64,000 nucleotides of DNA from positions 23,050,931-23,114,930 of the forward strand of contig NC_059372.1 of the NCBI RefSeq assembly GCF_019703515.2. The letters run 5' to 3'. Origin of the DNA: Myxocyprinus asiaticus (taxonomy: Eukaryota; Chordata; Actinopteri; Cypriniformes; Catostomidae). This document shows positions 45,359 to 56,420 of the stretch, one piece after another. The notes under the pieces were generated by a model. It saw nothing but the letters and a program-made list of their open reading frames with translations, made no database searches and was not told the DNA's origin. Made by a program: the position numbers and the translations under genes. The stretch's first letter is position 1; every line of letters begins with the position of its first letter.

Positions 45359-46620
45359 TATTAATGATAAACATCTTTTAAAATGGCTTTTCTTTTAAAT
45401 TTCATTTATCACATTACTGTTACAAAAAAACAGATTAAAAATTTTTAACCCACATAGCACTTTGTGTGCAAAACAATTAAAACAAAAAAACAAACAAAAA
45501 TTATTACACCCAACAGAACAATCACGTGACTCTGCATTTAGCAGTATCTGACACGTATATTTTGCAAGATTTGCTTCCAAGTTGAATCCAAGCGAAAACA
45601 GCATCAGTCATTGTGACAGACAGCAGCGAGTCACTAATGAATCTAAACATTTAGCTGTCGGCTGCGCAGAAGCCCCTATGTGGCTTGTTGGTCACCACCA
45701 TATCATTTCGATCTCCAAGGTGCTGAGGAAACATTAAACTTGTTACCACCACTCTCGCTGCGAGATAAAGAGCACACTGGAGTGAACACACACAAAAAAT
45801 GAATATGATTTTTTTTCTGTGCATGTTGTTCTGTGCCTCTCCCACCTGTGAAATGCATTCAATCTAATGGAGGCCCCACTAGCCCTTTCACAAGCAGGTC
45901 ACGACAAAACACGCAATTTTCCTATGCATACATTTTTAATGCAGGTTCTTAGAAATGTCTGAATAGCAGTTCAGTGATAAACGAGGGCTGGAAAAACATG
46001 GGGGATTAATACAAAGACCTGTCGGTCAGCAAATTCATGACTTGAAAGAAAAGAGATTTCTTCAGTCGGCTGCATCAATAGGCTAAGAGAGGTTTAGGGC
46101 AACACAAAAATTAAGCCGAGGCTGATAGCTGGAAGAAAAAAAGGCATCAAACATGGAGGGGGAGGGGGGTACTGATAATCCAGCATAAAGCAAAGCCATC
46201 CCTGTCGAGCATCAACAAGGGAAAAGGAACGAAAGAAACAGGCAAAGAGGGATGTAGTACGTAATGGGACAATAGTCACTGAAGGCCCACTGTGCTTTGG
46301 AGCAGTGTTTATTGGATGCTGTTTATATGTGGCCCTGCCATGGAGACAAAAGAAATGGGACAGGTTTTTTTCATACCTCTGAGAGAGCTGGATAACAAAC
46401 AGCCTCATTGAACCTCCCAAGCTGTAGGAGATCTATCACAGCAGTGCATTGCACCATCAGGGGCCCATGTACACTAATGGCTGCCTACACTGTGAGGTTC
46501 AGCATGATTAAATTGAGAAATTCTACTTTACTAATTGTCGAAAAAAAGCCATAAGACTAGTAAAGCATTATAGTTATTTTACTACATTTAAGAATCCTTC
46601 AGCATGGTAAAATCATTGAC
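45359..46620. other. Non-coding stretch, no gene seen
   Basis: Unique sequence. Open frames such as 46094-46420 (minus) have no domain or splice context. Confidence 0.5.
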
Positions 46621-47365
46621 CACGTTTATATGCACTAGAGAAAAGGTTTTTTGCAGAAAGCAGCACTCTGAAACATCTTCTAAATGCAAACGCTGTTTTC
46701 CTAATGCCGTTTAAGGGATTAAGAGAATGCGGTTTAACACAATCAGGTTTCTCCCAGAGAATGCAGCTTATGTGGCCATGTAAATGCATTAGTTGTGCTC
46801 TTACAGGTTTTTAAAGAGTGCGCATGTGCGTGGAACAGACCGGATAACTAATGTCATAGGATGGAGCCATACATCATATCAACAAGTCAACACAGCGGAA
46901 ACTATTTAACATTTCTGGGAGTTCAGTGGGTAAAGGGACAAGCATATACACTATAAAACATACCTATTTATACACAACAATTTAAAATATCGACTACTGT
47001 CCCTCACGTCCGCATATATGCGCTCAAATACACTGAAGGAATCCCGGGATTTGACGTAAAATGGAAACCCCACTAATGCATCGCAATTCTGCTGCAGGTC
47101 GCGATGGAAAGTTAAGGAAACAAACATAGCAACAACTCTGGAATATCTGGAAATAAAGTCTTCCTTGGATCCCATTTTTGTTATTTACAGAAGCGTTGCT
47201 GGGAAATTACGTTGATGTAGTGAAAGCTGTTTACTGACCGAGCCTGCAGTACACGGGAATAAAGAGAAAGCCGCGAACACAGTGCATGTAAACGGGAATG
47301 CCGCTTTCTAAACTTAAGCAGCTTTCTCGCAATAAACAGTTTTTTGGTGTCTATGTAAACAAACT
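46621..47365. mobile_element. MITE of the GTTTACATGG family, long copy
   Basis: The left edge CACGTTTATATGCACTAGAG and the right edge GTGTCTATGTAAACAAACTC are inverted-type ends. Inside, GGTTTTTTGCAGAAAGCAGC and GCCGTTTAAGGGATTA recur at 57830-57915, and AAGCAGCTTTCTCGCAATAA recurs in reverse near 24040. Non-coding. Confidence 0.55.
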
Positions 47366-47415
47366 CATTGTTACACACAGCCTTGAGAGGCAACAGCAAT
47401 ATGATGTTTGTGTTG

Positions 47416-47683
47416 TAAAGGTGCACTTAGTAATTATTTGAATATGTTGTCTTGGACTTACACTGACACCTAGGGGTGCGGATATAGCATCATTCAAACA
47501 CAATAGTCTTCAGTTACCGATGCCATCTCCATGTAGAATAAAACAGCTTTTATAAGGTTACTGATATGACTTGAGTCTTCATCTCAAGTGAGTGGCCATA
47601 ACTGTATAAATATGTTTCAAATTTACAATTTATTTCTTTAGAAGTAAAACTTTTCAAATGTGGAAAAAAAGTGCACTTTTAAC
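47416..47683. mobile_element. MITE with AAAGGTGCACT ends, second copy
   Basis: The left end GTAAAGGTGCACTTAGTAA and the right end AAAAGTGCACTTTTAAC are inverted copies of the family seen at 41606-42721, here without the nested insertion. It abuts the LINE-like fragment. Confidence 0.55.
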
Positions 47684-47694
47684 ACAATGCCAGC

Positions 47695-48000
47695 TCAAGG
47701 AATCAAACCACCACAATCCAATAAAATATGTTTCAGAGACATTGGACTTTGGCATGAGGCACATAATGGGGGATCCAACAGCAATATGATACCAATCACA
47801 CTAATATGATACAATATATGATTCATGACAGTAATATTTAATAAATAATTAAATAAATTATTAAATAATTTGCCCTCCGGGTAATATAGTTTATTAGCAT
47901 AACTGTAGGTTGTTGGCCAGCAACTTGGTACATCAATATGGAATTCAATTGATGTGCATATATCAGCTATTTTACAATGCTTTGATTGTGGTTCTTCCAA
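47695..48000 (-). pseudogene. LINE-like ORF2 C-terminal fragment
   Basis: The minus-strand reading of 101 codons ends in a zinc-knuckle-like pattern, PPLCASCQSPMSLKHILLDC, with Cys-x2-Cys-x8-His-x4-Cys spacing. This type of motif followed by HILLDC is found near the end of many non-LTR retrotransposon polyproteins. No reverse transcriptase blocks are visible upstream, so only the tail survives. A chance resemblance cannot be excluded. Confidence 0.4.
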
Positions 48001-48351
48001 TCAAACTTCAGAGCCAGAACTATTCATTTTGGAAATACTCGATAATGTGCTGCACCTAGAAAAAACACTCAAAATGGAGGGGTCTTGTATCACCCTAAAA
48101 GAATCATGAAACTAGCACAGCGCAAAAGATTTGTTTTCATGGACAATGATCAAAAATACAGTTTAGCGGTTATTAAATAAACAAATTTGACTAATAACCT
48201 TGTCCCTCTATCTACGGCACTACCTTTTATGGACTATAGGATGTCTGCAGCAGAAATCACAGCTAGCAAACAAAATAACTACTAGCAGATAATGATGAGA
48301 ATTCAGGCTGTTGTGTTAAACTAATAGTAATTCACTACAGTGTCCTGGCTG

Positions 48352-48353
<2 letters not shown>
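48001..48353. other. Non-coding stretch
   Basis: No gene or element edge recognised. Confidence 0.45.

Positions 48354-48402
<49 letters not shown>
48354..48402 (+). repeat. (GT)n microsatellite
   Basis: About 24 GT units; the opposite strand gives the spurious His/Thr repeat frames in this area. Confidence 0.95.
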
Positions 48403-48406
<4 letters not shown>

Positions 48407-49653
48407 CCGGGTGCCATCATCAGGGTTGCTCTCTGCAGGTGGTTGTTTATGTGTTTGCATATTTGCTGTGGAAGGAAGAGAAAAGTCACATCTCTACAGT
48501 AATGAGCTCTCCAGGCAACAGCTGCTTCCATATGGGGCACCATATTAACACTTACAGTCACCCCAAACTGAACCTACAGTGCCAAATGAAACCTCTGCAA
48601 GTCTCTGTAACTTATAAACTGGACACTGTGCAGCATTAATAAAGAGAACAATGAAAGAGCACAGTATTCACACATAAATTCAGCAGTTCCCAAACTGTGG
48701 TGCACACAAACCCCTGGGGTACTAGGGGGTACACAAAAAACTTTGTAATGGCAGAAACTTAATCTTAATTTTTTGCTTGTTTGGGGAGCCAAGAAGTTTG
48801 CAAACTCTAGCCACACTTAAAAATTTAGGACTATCACTGAATTTAAAAAATATATAATAAGCCAAAAGGCATTTATTCAAGTAAGATAGCACAAGCTCAA
48901 TTTTCAAGTAAAAACATTCTGCGATGATATAAACACGGACGGAATCACGGATTCCAGTCACTAAAACGGAATTAACTATTAAACGGAATGTCACGGAATT
49001 TGAACTTTTTGTGATAAAATGTATGTATTAATGCTCAATTAATCAAATCAAAACTGTGAAATGTCCTAGTGATGATTAAACCACAAAAAGTTACGATTAA
49101 ATAAAATATATATACAGTCTGAATGTGCTGCGCACTTCAAAGGGAATGTGTGAAGCCGGTGGCTCATACACTGATAACAATTCATTATAAGCATAAGCAT
49201 TACATGCACTCTGTGTTTGTAATAGATTACAGACAGCAGAGCGCGCATTAAGCTTGAAGCACACAGCACATGCAGACTGTTTATTTATAAAATTAAATTG
49301 CAGCCTTTTGCAGTCTAATAAGCACATTTAAGCCAAAAAGCGAACTGCTTATCCGGATATGTGAAGCTGTCGTCAAAAACGTACAAGCTCAAATTGTTTA
49401 ATTCGGCTTTCTGCCAAAATAAAAGCTCAATTTAACTAGACGCATGAAATTGAAGAAACTGCGACAGAAATATACTACTACTGTGTAGTAAAATGTAATA
49501 TTTAATGTAGTGATAAATAATAATATTTCAATAATAATTCAACTATATTTAAGCAATATCTCACAAGCAAGAGTGCTGTTGTACTGAATAAAAGTCTTAA
49601 TCAATGCTTTCATTAAAACTGTGATGCTCTGCTGTGCAGTACTGTATTTGACA

Positions 49654-49658
<5 letters not shown>
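48403..49658. other. Non-coding stretch with degraded repeat pieces
   Basis: CAGCAGTTCCCAAACTGTGG at 48681 resembles a hAT terminus but has no partner. Around 48940-49005 GGACGGAATCACGGA and CGGAATGTCACGGAA motifs suggest another old repeat. No gene seen. Confidence 0.4.

Positions 49659-49720
<62 letters not shown>
49659..49720 (+). repeat. (TA)n microsatellite
   Basis: About 31 TA units, one of the two longest arrays in the window. Confidence 0.95.
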
Positions 49721-49723
<3 letters not shown>

Positions 49724-49939
49724 CAGTACTATACAATATTGTTTTGGATGTGCTGTGAGGATCTGTATAGATGCGCTCATTTGATAAAAATAATGTCATG
49801 GTATGTTCAAATATAACAGTTTTTTATTATTACTATTTGACTAAAATTGTATAAATTCATTTAAGTAAGAAAGTTCTTTTATGATACAATTTTAGTAAAC
49901 TTTAAAACATGCTAAACTACACCTGTGGTTTCTCTGTTA

Positions 49940-50132
49940 GGACACCTGTGTGAACTTGAGGGGAACTAACTTCATACATCCACTAAAATTCAAAGTCAGT
50001 TCTAAGAAAAGGTCTAGCATAATTTGTTTGCAGATGCCACTTGGTTTGATATTTTGTTATCCAATCAAATGCAGTGAAAATTAATACAGTAATTGCAGCT
50101 TAAGTGTTCAAATACTTTTTGGAGCCACTGTG
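49940..50132. mobile_element. Right half of the TA-flanked MITE, copy 2
   Basis: It matches 3838-4068: GGACACCTGTGTGAA, GAGGGGAACT, GATGCCACTTGGTTTGATA and the end TACTTTTTGGAGCCACTGTG. The left half is missing. Confidence 0.6.
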
Positions 50133-51707
50133 GCTAGCGGTGGTACCCAAAACACCTTTTTCAGTCTCACATTTTAGGTTTACACTCAAAAACAGCACAA
50201 ACATTTAAAGTGAAAAAGTGAGAGAGCCTTTAGAGCAGTTATTGTGTTTAACTGAATAACACTGAATAACTCCAAGCACAGGAGTCCATTCCCTTTTAAC
50301 ACTCGCTCCTTTTTTCCTGCTTTTCTTCTTTTCTATTTCCTCTCATCACTGTGACTTTCAGACATGATACACACTCATTGATTCTTCTCATTCAGTCTAC
50401 TGGGAGAGAAAAATTTTCCTGTTCCCTTTTGCTAAGCAGAGACTATTAGTGTGCAGGGTGACCGGGGAAGGGACCTCCATCTTTTAACCACACTCCAGGG
50501 GTTTGGCCACAGATTGTGTGTGTGGAGACCGCATTGATCTTTCACACACTCATTACCACCATTTTCAATTAGAGCTTGGCACAGCTATCAAGCCACTTTT
50601 TTAAGAAGAGGCCCTTCTCATTCTTCACAGGCTTTTAGATTCCTCGCAGACCACCTACTCAAAGAGGCTCCCTATCCAGGCCCGTTCCTTCAGAGTAAAG
50701 AAGAGGCTTAAATAGGACAGTGGCTGAAAACGCTGTTAGCTTAATGGAGTGCAACTATCTGGTTTCGTACGTAAAAATCTCCACTATAGATAGAACTTAT
50801 TTTTAATGATCACTTATAAACAAGACAAACCTACCTTTGTTGCTCTGAGGTTAATCAATGGTATATGCTTCTGTTGTAGCTCTCAGTCCACATTATTTCA
50901 ACTTTAAAAAAAAATCATGTTTAATAGCCGAATGTCTGGTAAGGAACAACACTATCCATAACCTTGAAGAAAAGATCAACCAATCAGACTAAAAACAAAT
51001 CGTGCCAAAAGAGCTCTGCACCGACCGTCCATTGTGAAAGACAGAATCAAGTTGGTCCTTGGTTGGTCTCCCTATGCTCTAAAACTAAAGTTTATTGCAG
51101 GGTATTCAGATATATACAAATATATAAGTAAACACATTGTCTCTATACTTATAATCAACTTTAAATCAATTGTTTTATATTTTTTGCTTTGTTTTAAATT
51201 CGATTGTCATTCGCAATGTTTCGTGGATTTGTAGTTCATTGCCTTATCAAAGACTTAATATACAGTCTTGTACCTTTGTCTTTTATCTGATTTTTAAATA
51301 AATTTTGGGTTTAGATTATGCTTGCAATATTGTGATTCACATCAGAGCTGGTTGGTTTGGTTCATGGCTTAGAACTTTTTTATCAAGACATTTATAAAAT
51401 CCCTATGGAAAAAACGAATGGGAAAAATACTTCCGGAACCAAGAATGCAGAAGACGCTCTACAGTATATGGAAAACAACAATGATGGGTGGGAGGGATGA
51501 TTCCAAAGCATCATGGAATGCAAACAAGTTCAAAACACATCCTCAGCTCTTTGCCCCACTATGAGAAGAAGTTTATAAAGCAAACCTGAAGATAAAGCTG
51601 TAAATAAGTTTCAGGCTCTGTAGAGCAGCAGAGAAGGGATATAAGCATAAAACATCTTAGCAAGGCAGAGAAAAGCATTTGGAGAAGTTAGTAAAAGCTG
51701 TGCTTAC
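50133..51707. other. Unique non-coding stretch
   Basis: The part at about 50440-50660 is balanced and repeat-free and could be regulatory. If the candidate exon at 51708-51801 is real, this is its first intron. Confidence 0.4.
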
Positions 51708-51801
51708 CTGCAATATTCATTCTATGATCTTGGGAAGGCAAAAGTAAGGCAGAAATCAAGAAGACAAGAAAAACATTGGTTAGTGACAAAGCTGTAATCA
51801 T
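51708..51801 (-). CDS. Candidate first coding exon with signal peptide
   Basis: The minus strand gives an ATG (51801-51799) followed by 31 codons and one base, then a consensus donor (GCAG then GTAAGC, 51711-51702). The peptide starts MITALSLTNVFLVFLISALL: short polar start, a hydrophobic core at about residues 9-21, then a polar region (PSQDHRMNIA), as in a secreted or type I membrane protein. The frame stays open upstream of the ATG to about 51924, which weakens the start choice. No homologue is recognised. The donor phase would fit the 8274 variant of the exon at 8052-8276, but linking them is conjecture. Confidence 0.25.
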
Positions 51802-52837
51802 CTGAGGGACTGAGGAATTGTGGGATGGATGAAAGTGGGACAGAATGAGGTGGAGACATAACAAGAGTAGAAGATAGAGAGGTGATATCTGATGAAGCTG
51901 AGCAGTCACATTCCTTACCTGCATACAAACTGAAACAGATTAACCAACTGTTTATGACAGCACCAATATTTGATACATATCTTGGCTTCTACTGAAAACT
52001 TCAGCAAGTTTAATCACAAGGTATTGGCAACAAATACAGATTAATTAATAAAAATCAGAGGGGACTACACAAGGGTAAATCTGTCAAAACCTGTCTTAAA
52101 CATATCTGGACCATATTTCACCACAAACCCAAAAGGAAAAAAAAGTTATATTTTGCATTAAGAAAACGAAACCTATCCAAGATCACATCAGCATTTTTCC
52201 AAATAAAAGACTAGCTGCCATTATGTGAATGATGCACTTGGCTGACACACAAGCATACAAAAAACACACATACACACGTTCCACGCTCTCACGTCGTCGC
52301 CATGTCAACCTCTGCTCTGATGGAGCTTGTGGGTAAGTGATACCACCTGCAAATCAGGTCTCATCTATAAAGCATGAGTGTGTAGCGAGGATTGAATTTA
52401 CCTAGGCAAATTGAGGCAGACAGCCGCTCAACATCTGTGTATTATTGAACCTGCCAAAGACAAGCCTTTAACAAGCCCCTGACTTCACTTAAACCTGCGA
52501 CAGGTTGTGTTCACCTTACTAACGTATCGCATGTTTCATCCAAGCAAATCTGAGTTCACTAAACCTAGTTTATTAACCACCTGCAATAGAGCTTTACCAG
52601 GTGCTGAAATAGTGTTTCGCTTTGAATATTTAAACTAACTAATTCTATGTAAATAGTTCTGATTACAGATGCACTTTTTTCATAAAACCTGTGTGTTTTT
52701 TTTTTACCTGGTGCATTTAACACTGCACTTTAGCATGGAATTTTATTAAAAAGAGATGTTTTCTGACATTTTCTGTTAATCATAGCTGCAGAAATCAAAT
52801 GATAGAGAAGTGCATATATGCCAGATCGCATTATAAT
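51802..52837. other. Non-coding stretch
   Basis: A second consensus donor on the minus strand (ATGCAG then GTAAGG, near 51914) lies 11 bases after a CAG acceptor-like site. Otherwise unique sequence with no gene seen. Confidence 0.4.
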
Positions 52838-53040
52838 TAGGGGCCATTCAGACTGAACGTGTTCTTGCACTAAAAAAGCTAGATGCAGTGTATTGAATAT
52901 AACAGAAAAATTATGTCTTGGGATGTGTTTTTAAAACTTGCAGCGTCAAAGACGCCTTTTTAGCGTTTGTTTACATATAAAAACAATTAAAAACAGCGCA
53001 GATGGAGGCCAAAATGCATTCTATGTAAACAGCCTCTTAG
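52838..53040. mobile_element. MITE of the GGCCATTCACACC family, copy 3
   Basis: The left end TTAGGGGCCATTCAGACTGAAC and the right end TGTAAACAGCCTCTTAG are inverted-type ends; the interior has CTAGATGCAGTG and GCGCAGATGGAGGCC motifs typical of the family. Confidence 0.55.
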
Positions 53041-53847
53041 TCTGCACTCGAAACTGACCCATAAGATCGGAAATTGGGCCATGCAAATCTTTTTGATTAT
53101 GTTTGCACTATCACCTGATTTGCATAATTCCTGTAGTGAATCAGGCACAAAAACAATGCAGAGAGTACATGCAAATCAATCACGCTAATGGTGGGCGCAA
53201 TGCATTCTTAGTGAATTCCACCCTTCAGTTTCTTCTTCCTTCTTAGATCACTAAGATCTTTCCATCATTCATCATCCCAGTTGGTATCAACTGCGAGGGA
53301 AAAGGCCCATTATCTGAGTTTTGTACCTTAATGCACTTCAGGATTAGGTTTGTTAGGAACAAATGACATATCTTTCTCTTTTGCGTTCCTTCATATTCTT
53401 ATGACTCACTGGGTGCCAGACATTGGTATGCTGAAGTCTGAGCTTAAATGATGGATGAGAAGATGACAACAGCGACTCGTTTATGGGATTGTTGACTAGC
53501 ATAAAATCTCATGATTCATTCTGGCATCTTCATAAGTACAGTATATGAGCATTCAATATGTCACAAATGGGGTGCCTCAGTGGGGACACTGCTTTTCCGC
53601 AGCACCTCTCATTCACATCATGCTGCATCCACACTGTTTTATGGGTACGCGAGGTGCTTGTCGCAAATTGCAGATGCAGATTGTGTGTAATTCGTGAAAA
53701 TCAGTGGGTAGAACTCTTAAATTAAGTTACATACACCCTTGATCTTGAGAGATCTTTATTTTAACAGTAATGTGTCTATTAAATAGGCGGGAAATAAGGT
53801 CTCTCCATTTGTTATTTATACTGTGTGTATATGTTTTATATATATTT
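53041..53847. other. Non-coding stretch
   Basis: No gene seen. The last 100 bases probably belong to the Tc1 relic whose terminus follows. Confidence 0.45.
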
Positions 53848-53884
53848 GTGAAACATCTTATGTGCCTAAGACTTTTGCACAGTA

Positions 53885-53889
<5 letters not shown>
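53848..53889 (-). mobile_element. Terminal repeat of the third Tc1-like family
   Basis: GTGCCTAAGACTTTTGCACAGTACTGTA is the inverse of the terminus at 20709. The rest of the element to the left is not recognisable. It ends exactly at a TA array. Confidence 0.55.

Positions 53890-53920
<31 letters not shown>
53888..53920 (+). repeat. (TA)n microsatellite between two Tc1 relics
   Basis: About 16 TA units, bounded on the left by the 53848 terminus and on the right by the 53921 element. Confidence 0.9.
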
Positions 53921-53923
<3 letters not shown>

Positions 53924-54490
53924 TTGAGAACTTTATTAGGAACACTATGGTCCTAATAAAGTGCCCACGTGGTCTTCTGCTGTTGTAGCCCATCCGCCTC
54001 AAGGTTTGATTTGTTGTGCATTCTGAGATGCTATTCTGCTCACTACAATTGTACAGAGTGGTTATCTGAGTTACCGTAGCCTTTCTGTCAGCTCAGACCA
54101 GTCTGGCCATTTTCCATTGACATCTCTCATCAACAAGGCTTTTCCATCCACAGAACTGCCGCTTACTTGATGTTTTGCATTTTTGGCACCATTCTGAGTA
54201 AACTCTAGAGACTGTTGTGCATGAAAATCCCAGGAGATCAGCAGTTAATCCCAGGAGATCAGTGTGAACTAATCAAACCAACCTGTCTGGCACCAACAAT
54301 TATGCCACAGTCGAAATTACTGAGATAAAAATATTTCCCCATTCTGATGGTTGATGTGAACATTAACTGAAGCTCCTGACCCGTATCTACATGATTTTAT
54401 GCATTGCATTGCTGCCACACGAATGGCTGATTAGATAATTGCATGAATAAGTAGGTGTACAGGTGTTCCTAATAAAGTGCTAGGTGGATG
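53921..54490 (-). mobile_element. Deleted Tc1-like element, copy 2
   Basis: The left end TCATTGAGAACTTTATTAGGAAC and the right end TTCCTAATAAAGTGCTAGGTGG are degraded inverted termini matching 6137-6657. It keeps CATCAACAAGGC and ACAGAACTGCCGC segments lost in the first copy. ATCCCAGGAGATCAG is duplicated (54228 and 54248). The transposase remnant is too damaged to read. Confidence 0.7.
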
Positions 54491-54870
54491 GAGGTACGTC
54501 TACGATTTTTAAAGTGTTCATTGTGTTTGGACTTCTTTGTCCAAACACACAGCTCCTGTGCATGTCACTTTTCTCTAACATGATTTACATCCATTCATCC
54601 ATCCAATTTTTTTAGCGACATAAATTCAGGGCCCAGTGGGTTTGGTGGGTCACAGTGAAAGTGAGATGGTCTAAAAGTAATTTGGAAGTCACAGGAGAGA
54701 GGTACTTGAACCCCACTGCAGCATTAATAAAGGAAACAAAGAGCTTATTGACCGGGGGGGGGTAAAAGTCCCCAAACAGGCCCCCAACACAGTAGCCCTC
54801 CAGGGGATAGAAGATTTGCATGGATAGAGGATGAAAAGGGTGAGAAGCTGGAGGAATCAAAAGCACAGTT
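54491..54870. other. Non-coding stretch
   Basis: Contains a G9 run (about 54754-54762). No gene seen. Confidence 0.45.
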
Positions 54871-55317
54871 CTTAAAGATCCCATGATATGGTTTGACAAG
54901 CAAAATTTATTTTTATTTTTATTTTTTTCTGTGTTAACATATTTCCTATTAAAACAGGAGGTTGGGCTATCAGACATATCGAAGGGCTCACTCTTCAATA
55001 TGTCTTAAATACTGTAGCCAACTGTATTTGGTTTACATCTCAACCATGAATTGCTAATTGTTAGTTGGTGTCAGGTGGTATTACTTATTTAGGGGGAGTG
55101 GACATTCTCAATCTAGGGTACATTTTATTGGACATAAATATGTAGGCGATTATGTTTGTTTTCCAGGAAGAGAATGACTAGGATTTTTAAATGTGCATTT
55201 CTGCTAGAAGTTCCTTTTTACAACTTTTAAGAGTATACTAGCATATGGTCTCAAAGCTAATAAACATGGACTACAGGCTCCAAAATTCCAATTTTAAATT
55301 CATGGGGTCTTTAAAAC
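54871..55317. mobile_element. MITE with TTAAAGATCCCATG ends
   Basis: The left end TTAAAGATCCCATGATATGG and the right end TTCATGGGGTCTTTAAAA are inverted copies. Pieces of the family occur at 14826 and 42720-43037. Non-coding. Confidence 0.6.
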
Positions 55318-56214
55318 AGTCAGTTGCGTCCTCCTTTTTCACACTGGCACCCTCATGATAAGAGTAAATTGGAGTGTTTACCCTTAAAGATCTTCACCGC
55401 AACAACACTGTGGCAAACTAGAGTTAAGCTGGGATCTCCTTTGCTTCAGAAAGGTCTAAAAGCAGCATCACTTTCTCTAAGTAATCTAGCCGTCACGAGA
55501 GATAACTATTCTTTGTAATTTATACAGACTGTTGATCAATTACCCTTTCTGTGACACTCTTAACTCTCAAATGCTACTTGCGCTATCTTTCCAATTCAGA
55601 CCCTCCTCTGCCTGCAGTAGGTTTGACACTACTTAACTCTTGAGCTAAAGGTCATGCACTCCATTTGCATTTGTGAGAGCTTGAAGACTATTCCACATTT
55701 AGTGCCCTCTACATTCGATTTCCTTTGCATTTAAGTCTTTTTAGACTTTTCTCTTAATGTAAATCAGCTCATTTTCTGGCTTGACATCACATAACTGAAT
55801 TAAGCGGTGCCATGAAGTCATGTGGCTTGGCTATCCTCCATACCTACAGATGCTAATTCAGCTGGGGCAGACTGGGGCAAAAATGAAAGGGCCTGAAAAA
55901 ACAAAAGTCAATGCCGCTGTGTAGTCCTGACTAAACAATCCTGGCAAATCCGCTTAATAAATTGAAACGGGCCTTGAGAATAAGCAGGTAGCAAACTAGG
56001 AGTGCAGCAAGATGAATGTTAAAAAGGAAAGGAGAAATCCATTGCCTTAACAAATATACACACAAAAACCTCCATCAGACTCCAACTTTGAAGATTGAAG
56101 CTCATTTTCAACAGCAGATGGTCTTTCTATTCTTTTTAAACATCTGTATTGACTTCTGCTGTTGTATGCACCACTCAGCAGATCCTTTTGATTTCACCTG
56201 ACCTTGGCATACAC
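55318..56214. other. Unique non-coding stretch
   Basis: The part at about 55590-55860 is repeat-free with CATTTGCAT-type motifs and could be regulatory. No exon seen. Confidence 0.4.
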
Positions 56215-56420
56215 TATAAAAATGTTTTGACAAGCAACTTAAAATTTGCTTTATGTGGTAACATCTAAATCAACTGGTTTAATTCAAGTCAAATGCATTG
56301 ACTACATTAATTTAAATCAACAAAAGTAATTTTAAGGGTCAGATCAAGCAGAATTAACTCAAAGTCAACGTGAATTGCACTTTACAAGCCATTTTACTTC
56401 CTTAATGTGACATATTTTTG
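56215..56420. repeat. Possible degraded MITE (ACACTATAAAAA edge)
   Basis: The edge ACACTATAAAAATGTTTTGA and the AATTCAAGT / AATTAACTC content resemble the inner element at 37759-38395. Only one end is recognisable. Confidence 0.3.

Noticed and set aside
48681..48760. hAT terminus CAGCAGTTCCCAAACTGTGG
   Set aside because: Resembles a terminus but no inverted partner or 8-bp duplication was found, so it is mentioned only in the stretch description.
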